NCBI RefSeq assembly: GCF_017115085.1
Contig: NZ_JABXKJ010000164.1
Span: forward strand, 1-64,000
Source of the DNA: Nostoc sp. NMS7
Lineage (GTDB): Bacteria > Cyanobacteriota > Cyanobacteriia > Cyanobacteriales > Nostocaceae
Direction of reading: 5' to 3'
DNA length: 64,000 nt
Shown: positions 45,648 through 53,701 of the stretch, piece by piece
How positions within the stretch are numbered: the first letter of the stretch is position 1
Layout: every line of letters starts with the position of its first letter
The notes under the pieces: generated by a model
The model's database searches: none
What the model was told of the DNA's origin: nothing
What the model saw: only the letters and a program-made list of their open reading frames with translations
Program-made: the position numbers and the translations under genes

Positions 45648-46937
45648 ATGAATAAAATAGCTTATCTTCAATGTCCGACAGGAATTTCTGGTGATATGTG
45701 CCTCGGTGCTTTGATAAGTTTGGGTGTTCCTGTGGAGTATTTAATTGAAAAACTCAATGGGTTGGGTATTGAACAGGAATATCAGTTAAGGGCAGAGTTT
45801 GTCCAACGGAATGGTCAGCAGGCGACTAAAGTTCATGTGGATTTAGTAGACGATCATCATCACCATCACCACGATCGCGAACACAGTCACGATCGCACAC
45901 GCCACTTGCCAGAAATAGAGCAGATGATTCTCAAAGCGGAGTTGCCATCACGGGCAGAAGCTTGGAGTTTGGCGGTATTCCGGCAGCTAGCAGTCGCAGA
46001 AGGGGCGGTGCATGGCATTGACCCTGAAAAAGTTCATTTTCATGAGGTGGGTGCTGTAGATGCGATCGTCGATATTGTGGGTACTTGCCTGGGGTTGGAT
46101 TGGTTGGGGATTGAGAGCAATCAGGAAGGATGGCCTTTACTTTACTGCTCGGCGTTCCCGACTGGTGGCGGCACTGTTCGGGCTGCACATGGTCAGATGG
46201 CGGTACCAGTACCAGCAGTATTAAAGCTGTGGGAAATGCGGGGTTGTCCAGTTTATAGTAATGGCATTGAACGAGAACTGGTGACACCAACCGGAGCCGC
46301 GATCGCCACTACTTTGGCAAGAGATTTTGGTTCACCACCGGCGATCGCTATTAAGCAGATAGGACTGGGAGCAGGAACCATAAATTTACCCATTCCCAAT
46401 ATTCTACGCCTCTGGCTGGGCGAAAGCGCAAGTTTACAGTCTAATTTCAGTGATTCTGAAGATAGCAGCCAAAATTTAGAAACCATCTCAGTATTAGAAA
46501 CCCAAATTGATGATTTAAATCCGCAAGCGATCGGCTATGTGTTTGAGGCGTTATTTGTTGCTGGTGCGCTAGATGTTTTTACCCAAGCGATCGGCATGAA
46601 AAAGTCCCGTCCAGGGATTTTACTAACTGTGATTTGTCATCCAGAAAATTTGCTCAGTTGTGAAGCGGTTTTATTTAGTGAAACGACTACTTTGGGCATT
46701 CGGCGAACAACTCAACAACGCGCCATTTTACAACGAGAAATTCAACAAGTGGAAATTGAATATGGCAAAGTGCGTGTTAAAATAGCATGGAAGGGACAAT
46801 CACTAGAAAAAGTTATTGCTAATGTGCAGCCAGAATATGAAGATTGTGCAGACTTAGCCCGAAAACATCATATTCCCTGGCGCGAAATTCATCGACTGGC
46901 GCTACAGCGTTGGTATTTAGAAAATCAAGACCACTAA
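45648..46937 (+). CDS. larC: Nickel pincer cofactor biosynthesis protein LarC
   Basis: Inserts nickel into the pyridinium dithiocarboxylate nucleotide (NPN cofactor). About 429 aa, normal length. N-terminal CPTGISGDMCLGALISLGVP, a His-rich stretch (DDHHHHHHDREHSHDR, about residues 67-82) that fits metal binding, HFHEVGAVDAIVDIVG and FPTGGGTVRAAHGQMAVP are family marks. No larA, larB or larE is in the window. The start at 45648 is preferred; two extra codons upstream come from the heptamer repeat. Confidence 0.92.
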   Translation: MNKIAYLQCPTGISGDMCLGALISLGVPVEYLIEKLNGLGIEQEYQLRAEFVQRNGQQATKVHVDLVDDHHHHHHDREHSHDRTRHLPEIEQMILKAELPSRAEAWSLAVFRQLAVAEGAVHGIDPEKVHFHEVGAVDAIVDIVGTCLGLDWLGIESNQEGWPLLYCSAFPTGGGTVRAAHGQMAVPVPAVLKLWEMRGCPVYSNGIERELVTPTGAAIATTLARDFGSPPAIAIKQIGLGAGTINLPIPNILRLWLGESASLQSNFSDSEDSSQNLETISVLETQIDDLNPQAIGYVFEALFVAGALDVFTQAIGMKKSRPGILLTVICHPENLLSCEAVLFSETTTLGIRRTTQQRAILQREIQQVEIEYGKVRVKIAWKGQSLEKVIANVQPEYEDCADLARKHHIPWREIHRLALQRWYLENQDH

Positions 46938-47019
46938 TTATCTTCTCGTAAATCTTTGATTGGGGCAGTGATTCAGAAGATTATTAGTCGTGCTGAATTC
47001 CATAAATAAAAACCTCATT

Positions 47020-47055
47020 CATAGATGATTACTTGTATACAAGTAATCATCTATG
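47020..47055. repeat. Perfect 36-bp palindrome
   Basis: CATAGATGATTACTTGTA is followed directly by its exact reverse complement, with no spacer. It is AT-rich and without a T-run, 82 bp after the larC stop and 8 bp before the VapC fragment. It could be a cruciform-type terminator, an operator or a scar. Confidence 0.9.
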
Positions 47056-47063
47056 GGTGTAAT

Positions 47064-47195
47064 TTAAGGTGAGATCGCAGTTGTATTAACAGCAGTAATT
47101 TCTGAGTAACGGGCAAAATCACTAATATTAAATGTAAGAATATGGGTTAACCCATGCACCAGCATTGCTGCAACTAGTCGCGCATCGTGGCACTT
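47064..47195 (-). pseudogene. VapC-type PIN toxin, C-terminal fragment
   Basis: In a frame different from the ORF above it, the minus strand reads HDARLVAAMLVHGLTHILTF then NISDFARYSEITAV and stops at 47064-47066. D(A)R(L/I)VAAM..HG...ILTFN..DF.RY is the conserved C-terminal half of PIN-domain VapC toxins, with the acidic Asp. The N-terminal half with the first aspartate is missing. The overlapping minus-strand ORF enters just before this in a shifted frame. Confidence 0.75.
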
Positions 47196-47374
47196 TCATA
47201 GAAAGGGCGTTCCCTTGATGGTTGTACCAGTCGCTCAAGCATGGTATCCAAGTGAGGTTTAATCTCTTCTGGAGTCCGGTTGGAAATCTTCGCCAACAAC
47301 AGGGTAATTGTCTCAATATCTTGACTATGGGCTTGTTCTAAATCACTCACAACAGATTTTGGTTGAGTGTTCAT
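47174..47374 (-). CDS. Small protein next to the PIN remnant (66 aa)
   Basis: The frame reads MNTQPKSVVSDLEQAHSQDI and QTITLLLAKISNRTPEE-like helices, and ends FYESATMRD. The last nine residues are the start of the PIN segment in the original toxin frame (…FYE.A..HDARL), so the 3' end is a fusion across a deletion. The first 50 residues may be an independent small protein or an antitoxin. I do not recognise them. Confidence 0.4.
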   Translation of the reverse strand: MNTQPKSVVSDLEQAHSQDIETITLLLAKISNRTPEEIKPHLDTMLERLVQPSRERPFYESATMRD

Positions 47375-47486
47375 AGCTTAAACATCATCTAATTCAAGTT
47401 AATCTCTTAATTTTCAGCTTACTGATAAATTGCTGCCCCGGAAGCGCACTTAAGACTTGTCTACAATTTAATAAACTAAAAACCGT

Positions 47487-49073
47487 TTAATTACTTAGAG
47501 CTTTGATTAAATATTGTGTCAATGTAAACGCATCTACACCCAATTCGGTACGCTCTTGGGCGGCTATTATACCTGCTTGCGAATGCCACCAAGCGCCAGT
47601 TGCGACAATATCTTCTATGGGAATCTGTTTAGTTGCTGCTTGCGCCAACAATCCACCCAGTAGCCCAGTTAACACGTCGCCGCTACCGCCACGCGCTAAG
47701 GCGGGTGTACTTTCAGGAACAATCCAAACGACACCTTCAGGGTTTGCGATCGCAGTTCTCGCCCCTTTCAACAATACTACCGCCCCACTTTGCGCGGCTG
47801 CTTCTTGTACTGCTTTCACCCTGTGATGTTTGGCATCAGCGACATCAGCAAACAATCGCTGGAATTCGCCAGTGTGAGGTGTGAGTACGGTTACTGCTTG
47901 ACGTTTTTTTAATGTGGCGATCGCTCCCATTTGTGCCAAGATATTTAAACCATCGGCATCGAGAATTAAAGGGCGATCGCTGGCGATCACTTCTTGCACA
48001 ATCGGAGTGGCATCTCGTGTTAAACCCGGACCACAAGCGATCGCATTAAAGGAACTCAGATCGGTGTTTTCTGGTAGTTGTAGGTGGGCGATCGCTCCAT
48101 TTTCTGTCTCTGGACAACCGACAATTAGGGCTTCTGGCAAGTGTGACACCAAAAGGGGTTTTAGAGATTCGGGTACGGCAATGGAAAGCATCCCCACACC
48201 ACTAGCTCTAGCACCCAAACCAGTTAAAATTGCCCCACCTGCATAGCGCCGCGAACCGCAAATCAGCAGTAAATGTCCTTCCTGATATTTGTGGGTAACT
48301 GGTGGACGGGGTAGGGGTAGAGTCGCAAGTGCCGTTGCTGTTGTAATACGTTTAATCCTGGGTATATTTTTTAGAACAGCTTCTACATCAGCGAAAGGAA
48401 TATTAAAATCGATTAACTCAGCTTTGCCGAGATATTCCAACGCCTGGTCTTGGAAGAAAGCTAGTTTCCATAAACCCAAGCAAAATGTGTGGGTGGCGCG
48501 AATCGCAGTTCCTAATACTTCGCCTGTGTCGGTGTGTAAACCTGAAGCTAAATCGATGCTATAAATCGGCACAGATAATTCATTTAACTGATTAATTGCA
48601 GAAGCGATGGGATCAGTAAGATTTCTTTCTAAACCATACCCAAATAAGCCATCAATCAACAAATCAGAATTTGGTAGTTGCTCAATTGTTTGATAAATTG
48701 GGATGCCCAAATTCTGGGCATATTGCAAGTGTTGCGAAGTTAATTCTTTGAGCTTAGAGAAAGGAGAATAAATCCAAACCTCATACCCGCGAAAGTATAA
48801 TTCACGGGCTACTACTAAAGCATCCCCGCCATTATGACCTGGGCCGACAAGAATTCCGACACGCGGATTTAGGGAGGGGGAGAGTAATTTTGAATTGTTT
48901 CCGCTTTGTCCAAGGTTCGGGTAAATATCTTGAATGCGACGGGCAATTAATCCCGCGACCTTTTCCATCAAAGCTGCTACAGGCATTCCCGCCGCAAAGA
49001 TTCGTTCTTCAATATCGCGCATCTGCCCAGCAGTCACTACCACTTGCGAAATTTTTTCTTGCCTGTTCTGCAT
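47487..49073 (-). CDS. nnr: Bifunctional NAD(P)H-hydrate epimerase / ADP-dependent dehydratase
   Basis: Repairs hydrated NADH and NADPH. 528 aa, two domains. The N-terminal YjeF_N epimerase (about 10-230) has ILVGPGHNGGDALVVARELY and DGLFGYGLERNLTDPI. The C-terminal ribokinase-like dehydratase (about 245-520) has GSRRYAGGAILTG, VLTPHTGEF and the ATP/Mg site in ARGGSGDVLTGLLGGLLAQ. Fusion of the two activities is normal in bacteria. It is monocistronic on the minus strand. Confidence 0.95.
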   Translation of the reverse strand: MQNRQEKISQVVVTAGQMRDIEERIFAAGMPVAALMEKVAGLIARRIQDIYPNLGQSGNNSKLLSPSLNPRVGILVGPGHNGGDALVVARELYFRGYEVWIYSPFSKLKELTSQHLQYAQNLGIPIYQTIEQLPNSDLLIDGLFGYGLERNLTDPIASAINQLNELSVPIYSIDLASGLHTDTGEVLGTAIRATHTFCLGLWKLAFFQDQALEYLGKAELIDFNIPFADVEAVLKNIPRIKRITTATALATLPLPRPPVTHKYQEGHLLLICGSRRYAGGAILTGLGARASGVGMLSIAVPESLKPLLVSHLPEALIVGCPETENGAIAHLQLPENTDLSSFNAIACGPGLTRDATPIVQEVIASDRPLILDADGLNILAQMGAIATLKKRQAVTVLTPHTGEFQRLFADVADAKHHRVKAVQEAAAQSGAVVLLKGARTAIANPEGVVWIVPESTPALARGGSGDVLTGLLGGLLAQAATKQIPIEDIVATGAWWHSQAGIIAAQERTELGVDAFTLTQYLIKALSN

Positions 49074-49227
49074 CAGTGCTGAATTATGAGTTTTAGGTTA
49101 ACTGAAACTTTAGCAGATTTTAAATAACCTCAAGCAGCCTAACCAAGAAACTGCGATCGCTAAAAGATTTAGAACAGGTGTTTTGTGAGATGAAAGCGCG
49201 TAAAGTAATTAAGGTGGCGATCGCTGC

Positions 49228-49665
49228 TTAATTTTTTGCAGAGTACAGCAGATGATCTGGGTCTAGCCAAACAATGTAGAAAATCTCGTTAATAAAGAAT
49301 CCATGAACCCTACCATGTTCATTTGAGGAGATGGAAAACTGATATGGTATATCAACTAATTGTTCTTCATTCGGCAAACCAAATCCCCTCTCGCTGGTAT
49401 CTTCCTACTTGATGGGATGACATCTGAGGGTAGTGCTACGATTCACTAACAACTCTTGAGCCGTTAGGCTAGATAGAGCTTTTAACCGATCAAGCAAGGT
49501 CAGCCAGTAGATTACTTCTTTTTCCCTACAAGAAAACTTGTTGTGGGCATCTTGATAGTATTTAAACGAAAAGCTGATGCCTTGAGGTGGCTTCAGCTTT
49601 GTTGGTCTAATACCTGATGCGTCGTCTTTGGCAACCTCAGTCTTCTTAATCCTTTTCTTCGGCAC
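49228..49665 (-). pseudogene. Probable toxin partner of a Panacea-type antitoxin, broken by an amber stop
   Basis: The ORF stops at TAG 49405-49407 after 86 codons (…STTLRCHPIK). Reading on in the same frame continues without shift for 59 more codons: EDTSERGFGLPNEEQLVDIP, then HGRVHGFFINEIFYIVWLDP, to a natural stop at 49228. The continuation has good coding character, so the TAG is a recent nonsense change, perhaps from TGG. The end HGF....FYIVWLDP.H.LY looks like small RNase-type toxins. The start overlaps the upstream antitoxin gene by 20 bp, a typical toxin-antitoxin arrangement. Function inferred. Confidence 0.7.
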
Positions 49666-50116
49666 GAGATCCGTAGTACTCCTTCATCCACTGTTTCTGA
49701 ATAACTTCGTTGGAAGGTTCATCAGGTGGTAGATTTCCTCTAGCCAAATTCCAGGGTGTCTCGGCATGAGTCATCTGCTCTAGTTCATAAGCATCGCAGG
49801 CAAAGTACTCTTGTGCAACCTCATCTAGAAACTCTTGAATTTCTTGGGGTAATTCCGGGTTAGCATCCTCTAAAATTGGTTGCCATCCTAAAAGCTTATA
49901 CTTCTGGTACAACGCAGGTATCATAGGCCCATGTATCCAGGCTTGAAAATCCTCTGGGAATAGAGGAGTGTCATTGAGTGCAAGATGCCAAGCCTGAGCA
50001 TAGTACACAAGCTTTTGCAGCTTTAGATTACTTATAAAAGAGCCTGTTTCATTTGCTAACCAGATAAAGTAATCTGCTACGTTAAAACATGACAACACTA
50101 CAACCACCTCCTTCAA
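49646..50116 (-). CDS. Panacea-domain (DUF4065, SocA-like) antitoxin
   Basis: About 156 aa. The Panacea domain is evident in NVADYFIWLANETGSFISNL, KLQKLVYYAQAWHLALNDTP and FQAWIHGPMIPALYQKY. Panacea domains neutralise many unrelated toxins and SocA acts as a proteolysis adaptor. The next gene downstream overlaps it by 20 bp and would be the toxin. The second in-frame Met is not better placed, so 50116 is kept. Antitoxin kept intact while the toxin is broken is the order of loss expected. Confidence 0.85.
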   Translation of the reverse strand: MKEVVVVLSCFNVADYFIWLANETGSFISNLKLQKLVYYAQAWHLALNDTPLFPEDFQAWIHGPMIPALYQKYKLLGWQPILEDANPELPQEIQEFLDEVAQEYFACDAYELEQMTHAETPWNLARGNLPPDEPSNEVIQKQWMKEYYGSRAEEKD

Positions 50117-50402
50117 TCTGCTAGATAATAGCTAGCCTTGATTCGCTCTAATACATCAGCTTACAGAGTTATCACAGCAAGAGCTATGAAGAATTTCCGG
50201 CTTCTTTCTTATAGTTTAATTGTACTACTTTAAGCTTCTATTTAGTGAATCATAAAACTCTCAATAACTTTTGGTGGACTTGCCGTACAGATAATTTTCT
50301 AAGTACGCTTCAACAAAAAACTTGAAGCAGCCTAACGTTCCTGTTAAAGGGTTACTTGCAAACCTTTGCAACCACATCAAGGGCTTCCAGGAATGTCGCT
50401 TT
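50117..50402. other. Intergenic region between Panacea gene and PIN gene
   Basis: About 285 bp. Nothing coding was recognised; minus-strand promoters of the Panacea gene should lie here. Confidence 0.45.
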
Positions 50403-50942
50403 TCAGTAATCATAATCCTCCTCATCCATCCAATCTGGCTCAATCATCCCAAAATCGACATCAGGCACTGTAATCTCAATTTCAACATCTTCAACTTCAA
50501 CTTCTGGTTTAGCTTGGAAGTATTTCTGTATCAAATCACCAACTATTACATAGCCTTCCGCTTCAACTATCTCTAAAGATGTAACTTTTACAAACTGACT
50601 AAATCGCTCAGACACAATTTCCTGTGCTTCATGTTCGCCGAAAATTGTTTTTTTAATAACTTCGAGCTTCTTATCCTCAACCTGCCAATGCTCTTTAGCT
50701 TGTTTTAGCGATTTCTCAATTTCCTTTTGTGCGTCCCTTGCTTTTTGTATTAGATGTGATGTAATTTCCTCTCTAACCACTTCAGAAAGAATCAATCTTG
50801 TAGAACTATCTCGAAATTGTTCTAATTGCTTAAGTAGTCCTGATTCTAGCCTCAAACCCTGAGCGTCGAAAATTGATGTATCTAAGGTAATAGCTTTAAA
50901 CTGACCCGCTCTAACAAGATTTTTAAGTTGATCTAGCTCCAT
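50403..50942 (-). CDS. PIN-domain-like protein with abnormal acidic C-terminus
   Basis: 179 aa. The N-terminal half is PIN-like: AITLDTSIFDAQGLRLESGL (first catalytic Asp), STRLILSEVVREEITSHLIQ and a long helix. PIN domains of this type (DUF4935-like) continue with a second acidic cluster after GDLIQKYFQAKP. Here that part is replaced by VEVEDVEIEITVPDVDF and WMDEEDYDY, so the C-terminal catalytic acids are lacking and the protein may be inactive. It starts 4 bp after the stop of the ParE fragment. Confidence 0.65.
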   Translation of the reverse strand: MELDQLKNLVRAGQFKAITLDTSIFDAQGLRLESGLLKQLEQFRDSSTRLILSEVVREEITSHLIQKARDAQKEIEKSLKQAKEHWQVEDKKLEVIKKTIFGEHEAQEIVSERFSQFVKVTSLEIVEAEGYVIVGDLIQKYFQAKPEVEVEDVEIEITVPDVDFGMIEPDWMDEEDYDY

Positions 50943-50946
50943 ATAT

Positions 50947-51069
50947 TTAACTCAGAACAATTAAAAGTTGCATAGCCTTGTGACCAGCCTCAACATTTTC
51001 TACCGCAAAATAATCTGCGATCGCTTGTAAATCACCAGAAGCAGGGAGTGAGATAATGTACCGGTTCAT
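50947..51069 (-). pseudogene. ParE-type toxin fragment
   Basis: Forty codons: MNRYIISLPASGDLQAIADY, then FAVENVEAGHKAMQLLIVLS and stop. MN(R/K)Y.IS..A..DL..I.DYFA..N...G is the N-terminal half of ParE/RelE toxins (usually about 95 aa). The rest has been lost, and the PIN gene begins right after. Two bases upstream lies the ParD fragment, keeping the operon order antitoxin-toxin. Confidence 0.75.
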
Positions 51070-51071
51070 TC

Positions 51072-51166
51072 CTAAGCCTCTTTTGCTTGCTTCAACTGTG
51101 TTAAAAGCTGATTCACAAAAGTTTCACCATCAATTCTTTCTCCCCTTTCAAGTGATGCTCATAACG
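51072..51166 (-). pseudogene. ParD-type antitoxin C-terminal fragment, frameshifted
   Basis: The minus strand reads WNRYEHHLKGEK in one frame and, one base later, DGETFVNQLLTQLKQAKEA with TAG at 51072-51074. R(Y/W)..H....GE.IDG..F...L is typical of ParD C-terminal ends. The DNA-binding part is missing or not recognised upstream. Confidence 0.65.
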
Positions 51167-51299
51167 ATTCCATCCTTGGCTTTTTCTATGATAGAGCGTT
51201 GATAAGTCAGATCCTTAATGTCTGAAGTTGGATTGAGGTTTGAAGTAATCCTCCTGAAAACGGGAAGACTATGGTTACTTCACTAATGGGGAAATTTCC

Positions 51300-51932
51300 A
51301 TGAAAGTTCTGAATAGGAAAATGCTCAAAAAATCTCTGCTTAACTGTCTAATTTTGCCTTTTTCTTTAGCAACCGGGCTGTGCGTGGGAACGCTTTTTGA
51401 TTCTCAAGCGAATGCTTTACCAGGGCAAAGTACAGAGGAAGTAGGCGCCTGGATTAAAGCACATCCCACACTCCGCCCCAGGAGTGGGGAGCAATTATTT
51501 GTGCAAAAGACTGATACAGCTGCTCAACGATTCAGTTTTCAAGCGTCGGTATTGCCTCCCGGTAGGATAGAATTTTCTAAAGACCGTGGCAGAATTCGCA
51601 CTGAGCGCATTGCCATGTATGATGCCATTAACGGTATGACATTTGCGCGTCTCCAGGAATCCTTGCGGGTGATTTATGGCTTGGAGATTTATCAAGACTA
51701 CGATCGCGCCCAAGTCGTGTATCAGTATCCCAACCAAAGCGTAATTAACTCGGCGCGTTTTGCCGAAACTCCGATTCGGGAAGCTTTAAAGGGAGAATTA
51801 CGAGTAGGCGATCGCTATGTATATTGGGTGGAAATCGCCCAACCGAAGACTGGCAAAGCTTTTACCGGTGAAATGACGATTTTGCTTAAAACTGACCTAG
51901 ACAAGTTAGAAAAGGAACTGCAAAGTCGTTAA
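51300..51932 (+). CDS. Conserved exported protein (210 aa)
   Basis: An N-terminal signal peptide (about residues 8-39, basic then LLNCLILPFSLATGLCVG, cleavage near ANA-LPG) precedes a soluble domain: SRSGEQLFVQKTD-like core with FSFQASVLPPGRIEF, IAMYDAINGMTFARLQESL and a YVYWVEIAQP strand. It resembles uncharacterised cyanobacterial secreted proteins. No enzyme motif. ATG 51300 follows 'gggaaatttcc'. Function unknown; periplasm or thylakoid lumen is likely. Confidence 0.7.
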   Translation: MKVLNRKMLKKSLLNCLILPFSLATGLCVGTLFDSQANALPGQSTEEVGAWIKAHPTLRPRSGEQLFVQKTDTAAQRFSFQASVLPPGRIEFSKDRGRIRTERIAMYDAINGMTFARLQESLRVIYGLEIYQDYDRAQVVYQYPNQSVINSARFAETPIREALKGELRVGDRYVYWVEIAQPKTGKAFTGEMTILLKTDLDKLEKELQSR

Positions 51933-52000
51933 TGGGCATCGGGCATTGGGCACTTGTACTGAGCGAAGTCGAAGTATTGGGCATTGGGCATTTCTCTTGT
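51933..52000. repeat. GGGCATC/GGGCATT heptamers with interposed element
   Basis: 'gggcatcgggcattgggcacttgtactgagcgaagtcgaagtattgggcattgggcat'. The middle part 'cacttgtactgagcg..gtcgaagtat' recurs at 14739-14764 next to the heptamers there, so the two repeat families travel together. Confidence 0.8.
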
Positions 52001-52042
52001 CTCCCTCATCTTTTCTGGTTTAAAAATTACTGAATTGGTGTT

Positions 52043-52411
52043 CTACAACTTCCCCAACCCTACAGGCGCTAGGGTTTGCCATATACCCGAAAAAATACTT
52101 TCAGATGCTAAGGAAATTCGTAGCAAATCTTCTTTCAGTAGTGGCGGCCAATCAACCCCGGCTTTACACCCTGCGGTAAACAGCTGTTGCGCCTTAATGC
52201 TTAACTGATAAAGGGCTAAAGCCAGTTCTCGGTCTAGGCTTTTTGCATCTTTGAGGGCTTCAAACACCACTTTCAATGCCAACAAAATCGAGGTGATCTG
52301 ACCAGGTATCGGGGGTTTCCCGTGTTTCATACGCATTAACAGCGCATCTGGGTTTTCCTCGGTTATGATTGTCTGATCTATGAGGAGTTTCCGAGCTGTT
52401 TCGTAATTCAT
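52043..52411 (-). CDS. Conserved hypothetical protein (122 aa)
   Basis: All-helical soluble protein: MNYETARKLLIDQTIITEEN, MRMKHGKPPIPGQITSILLA and CKAGVDWPPLLKEDLLRISL stand out. It seems conserved among cyanobacteria, where similar short proteins have sometimes been annotated as dethiobiotin synthetase without a P-loop. There is no nucleotide-binding motif here, so I give no function. It is transcribed alone. Confidence 0.65.
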   Translation of the reverse strand: MNYETARKLLIDQTIITEENPDALLMRMKHGKPPIPGQITSILLALKVVFEALKDAKSLDRELALALYQLSIKAQQLFTAGCKAGVDWPPLLKEDLLRISLASESIFSGIWQTLAPVGLGKL

Positions 52412-52620
52412 GTAGTCAGTTTAGCGTACATTTTGCTTCAGTATGAATACCTAATTAAAAACTCATAAAACTAGCTTATGGTTATTTATAGCAATCTCAT
52501 TTGATTTGTGAAAAGATCGGCATAGGGAAAATGAGCCGGAATTTGCGATGCTCTACCTTAACCAGATAGACTCAATATAATATCTTGGAAAAATATACCT
52601 TGCTGGGAATCAGAAGCAAA

Positions 52621-52857
52621 ATGATATCACCGAATTTAGAAGAAATTGAGCGCTCCGTGCGTGCCTTGTCTGTGGAAGAACAACTTTGGCTACTAGAAAG
52701 GATTGCTCGACAAATCCGAGAAACGGAGTATACAAAAGATAAATTGGCTGATGCCAAAAATCCCGAAGAACAACTGAGAGTGATGGTTAGTCAGCCAAAG
52801 ATTCCAACCGAAATTGCTGCTAAAAATGATGAGTTTGCGATTTCGGAAATCCTCTGA
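52621..52857 (+). CDS. Orphan antitoxin-like protein (78 aa)
   Basis: Reads MISPNLEEIERSVRALSVEE, then QLWLLERIARQIRE and a Lys/Asp-rich tail. ‘L..I...V..LS.EEQ.WLLE.I..QIR’ is common in small cyanobacterial antitoxins whose toxin follows. The frame begins at a TTG 12 codons upstream, but the ATG is preferred. No intact toxin follows; about 120 bp later come fragments of another module. Confidence 0.6.
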   Translation: MISPNLEEIERSVRALSVEEQLWLLERIARQIRETEYTKDKLADAKNPEEQLRVMVSQPKIPTEIAAKNDEFAISEIL

Positions 52858-52975
52858 TATCTAAAAGTAAATATTATAAGATTGTCAGAATTAAAAAGTC
52901 AAATATGGAAGTTATTGGTGAGCGATAGCTCACCGATAATTGCTGAGTGCGATCGCTCATTAACTACAAAATGAT

Positions 52976-53104
52976 CTCAGACTCCGCCCACCAGTTCTAG
53001 AAGCTATAGTAGATCGGATGACCGAGCTAGTGAAAATAGACACAACACCACTAACCGATGCGGAAGTGGAGATAATTTTAAATGAAGGTATTGCTAGATA
53101 CTAA
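52976..53104 (+). pseudogene. VapB-type antitoxin C-terminal fragment
   Basis: An open frame without a start reads RPPVLEAIVDRMTELVKIDT, then TPLTDAEVEIILNEGIARY and stop at 53102-53104. The 'PLTD(A/E)EVE.(I/M)L' end is a typical antitoxin tail. It overlaps by 23 bp the ATG of the PIN fragment, the usual VapBC junction. The N-terminal DNA-binding half is missing. Confidence 0.6.
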
Positions 53105-53177
53105 CATCATTCTAGAACCAGAAGCATTTGTAGAAGATGCCACAGCTTTATTAGAAGCCATTGCACAGCAACGATAG
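53082..53177 (+). pseudogene. VapC-type PIN toxin, internally deleted fragment
   Basis: MKVLLDTNIILE is the invariant start of PIN-domain toxins with its first catalytic Asp. It joins directly to PEAFVEDATALLEAIAQQR and stops at 53175-53177 after 31 codons. Family members run to about 130 aa, so three of the four acidic residues are gone. It ends about 280 bp before psaC, whose promoter must therefore lie in or after it. Confidence 0.7.
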
Positions 53178-53455
53178 ATAACTTTCCCATCTAATCTTTT
53201 GGATTGACTTTTCTGGCAAATGACTTTACAATTCACCTCCATTATGGTAGATGACTGGGGTAAATACGCTGCGATCATGTTGCTGATTAATAAGTCAATC
53301 GGGACGATCTCGCAAAAACAATTGATCAAGGGTGTTCATTACATTGTTTGAAGTTATGTAGCCTTTTGATTACGGCCTATCAACCACTGCGGTAAACTGT
53401 GCGTTGATTATGATTCTTTCGCAGAGAAGAACACTCGAAAGGAGCGGTTTTTTAA
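53178..53455. promoter_or_regulatory. Upstream region of psaC
   Basis: About 280 bp. 'gaaaggagcgg' (53437-53447) is a strong Shine-Dalgarno for ATG 53456. The minus-strand ORF that covers much of this stretch has no protein-like character. A light-responsive promoter is expected for psaC but no clear HLR1 element was recognised. Confidence 0.5.

Positions 53456-53701
<246 letters not shown>

Noticed and set aside
53078-53329. 83-aa minus-strand ORF upstream of psaC
   Set aside because: It is the antisense of the recognisable VapBC fragments; the + strand carries the protein signal.
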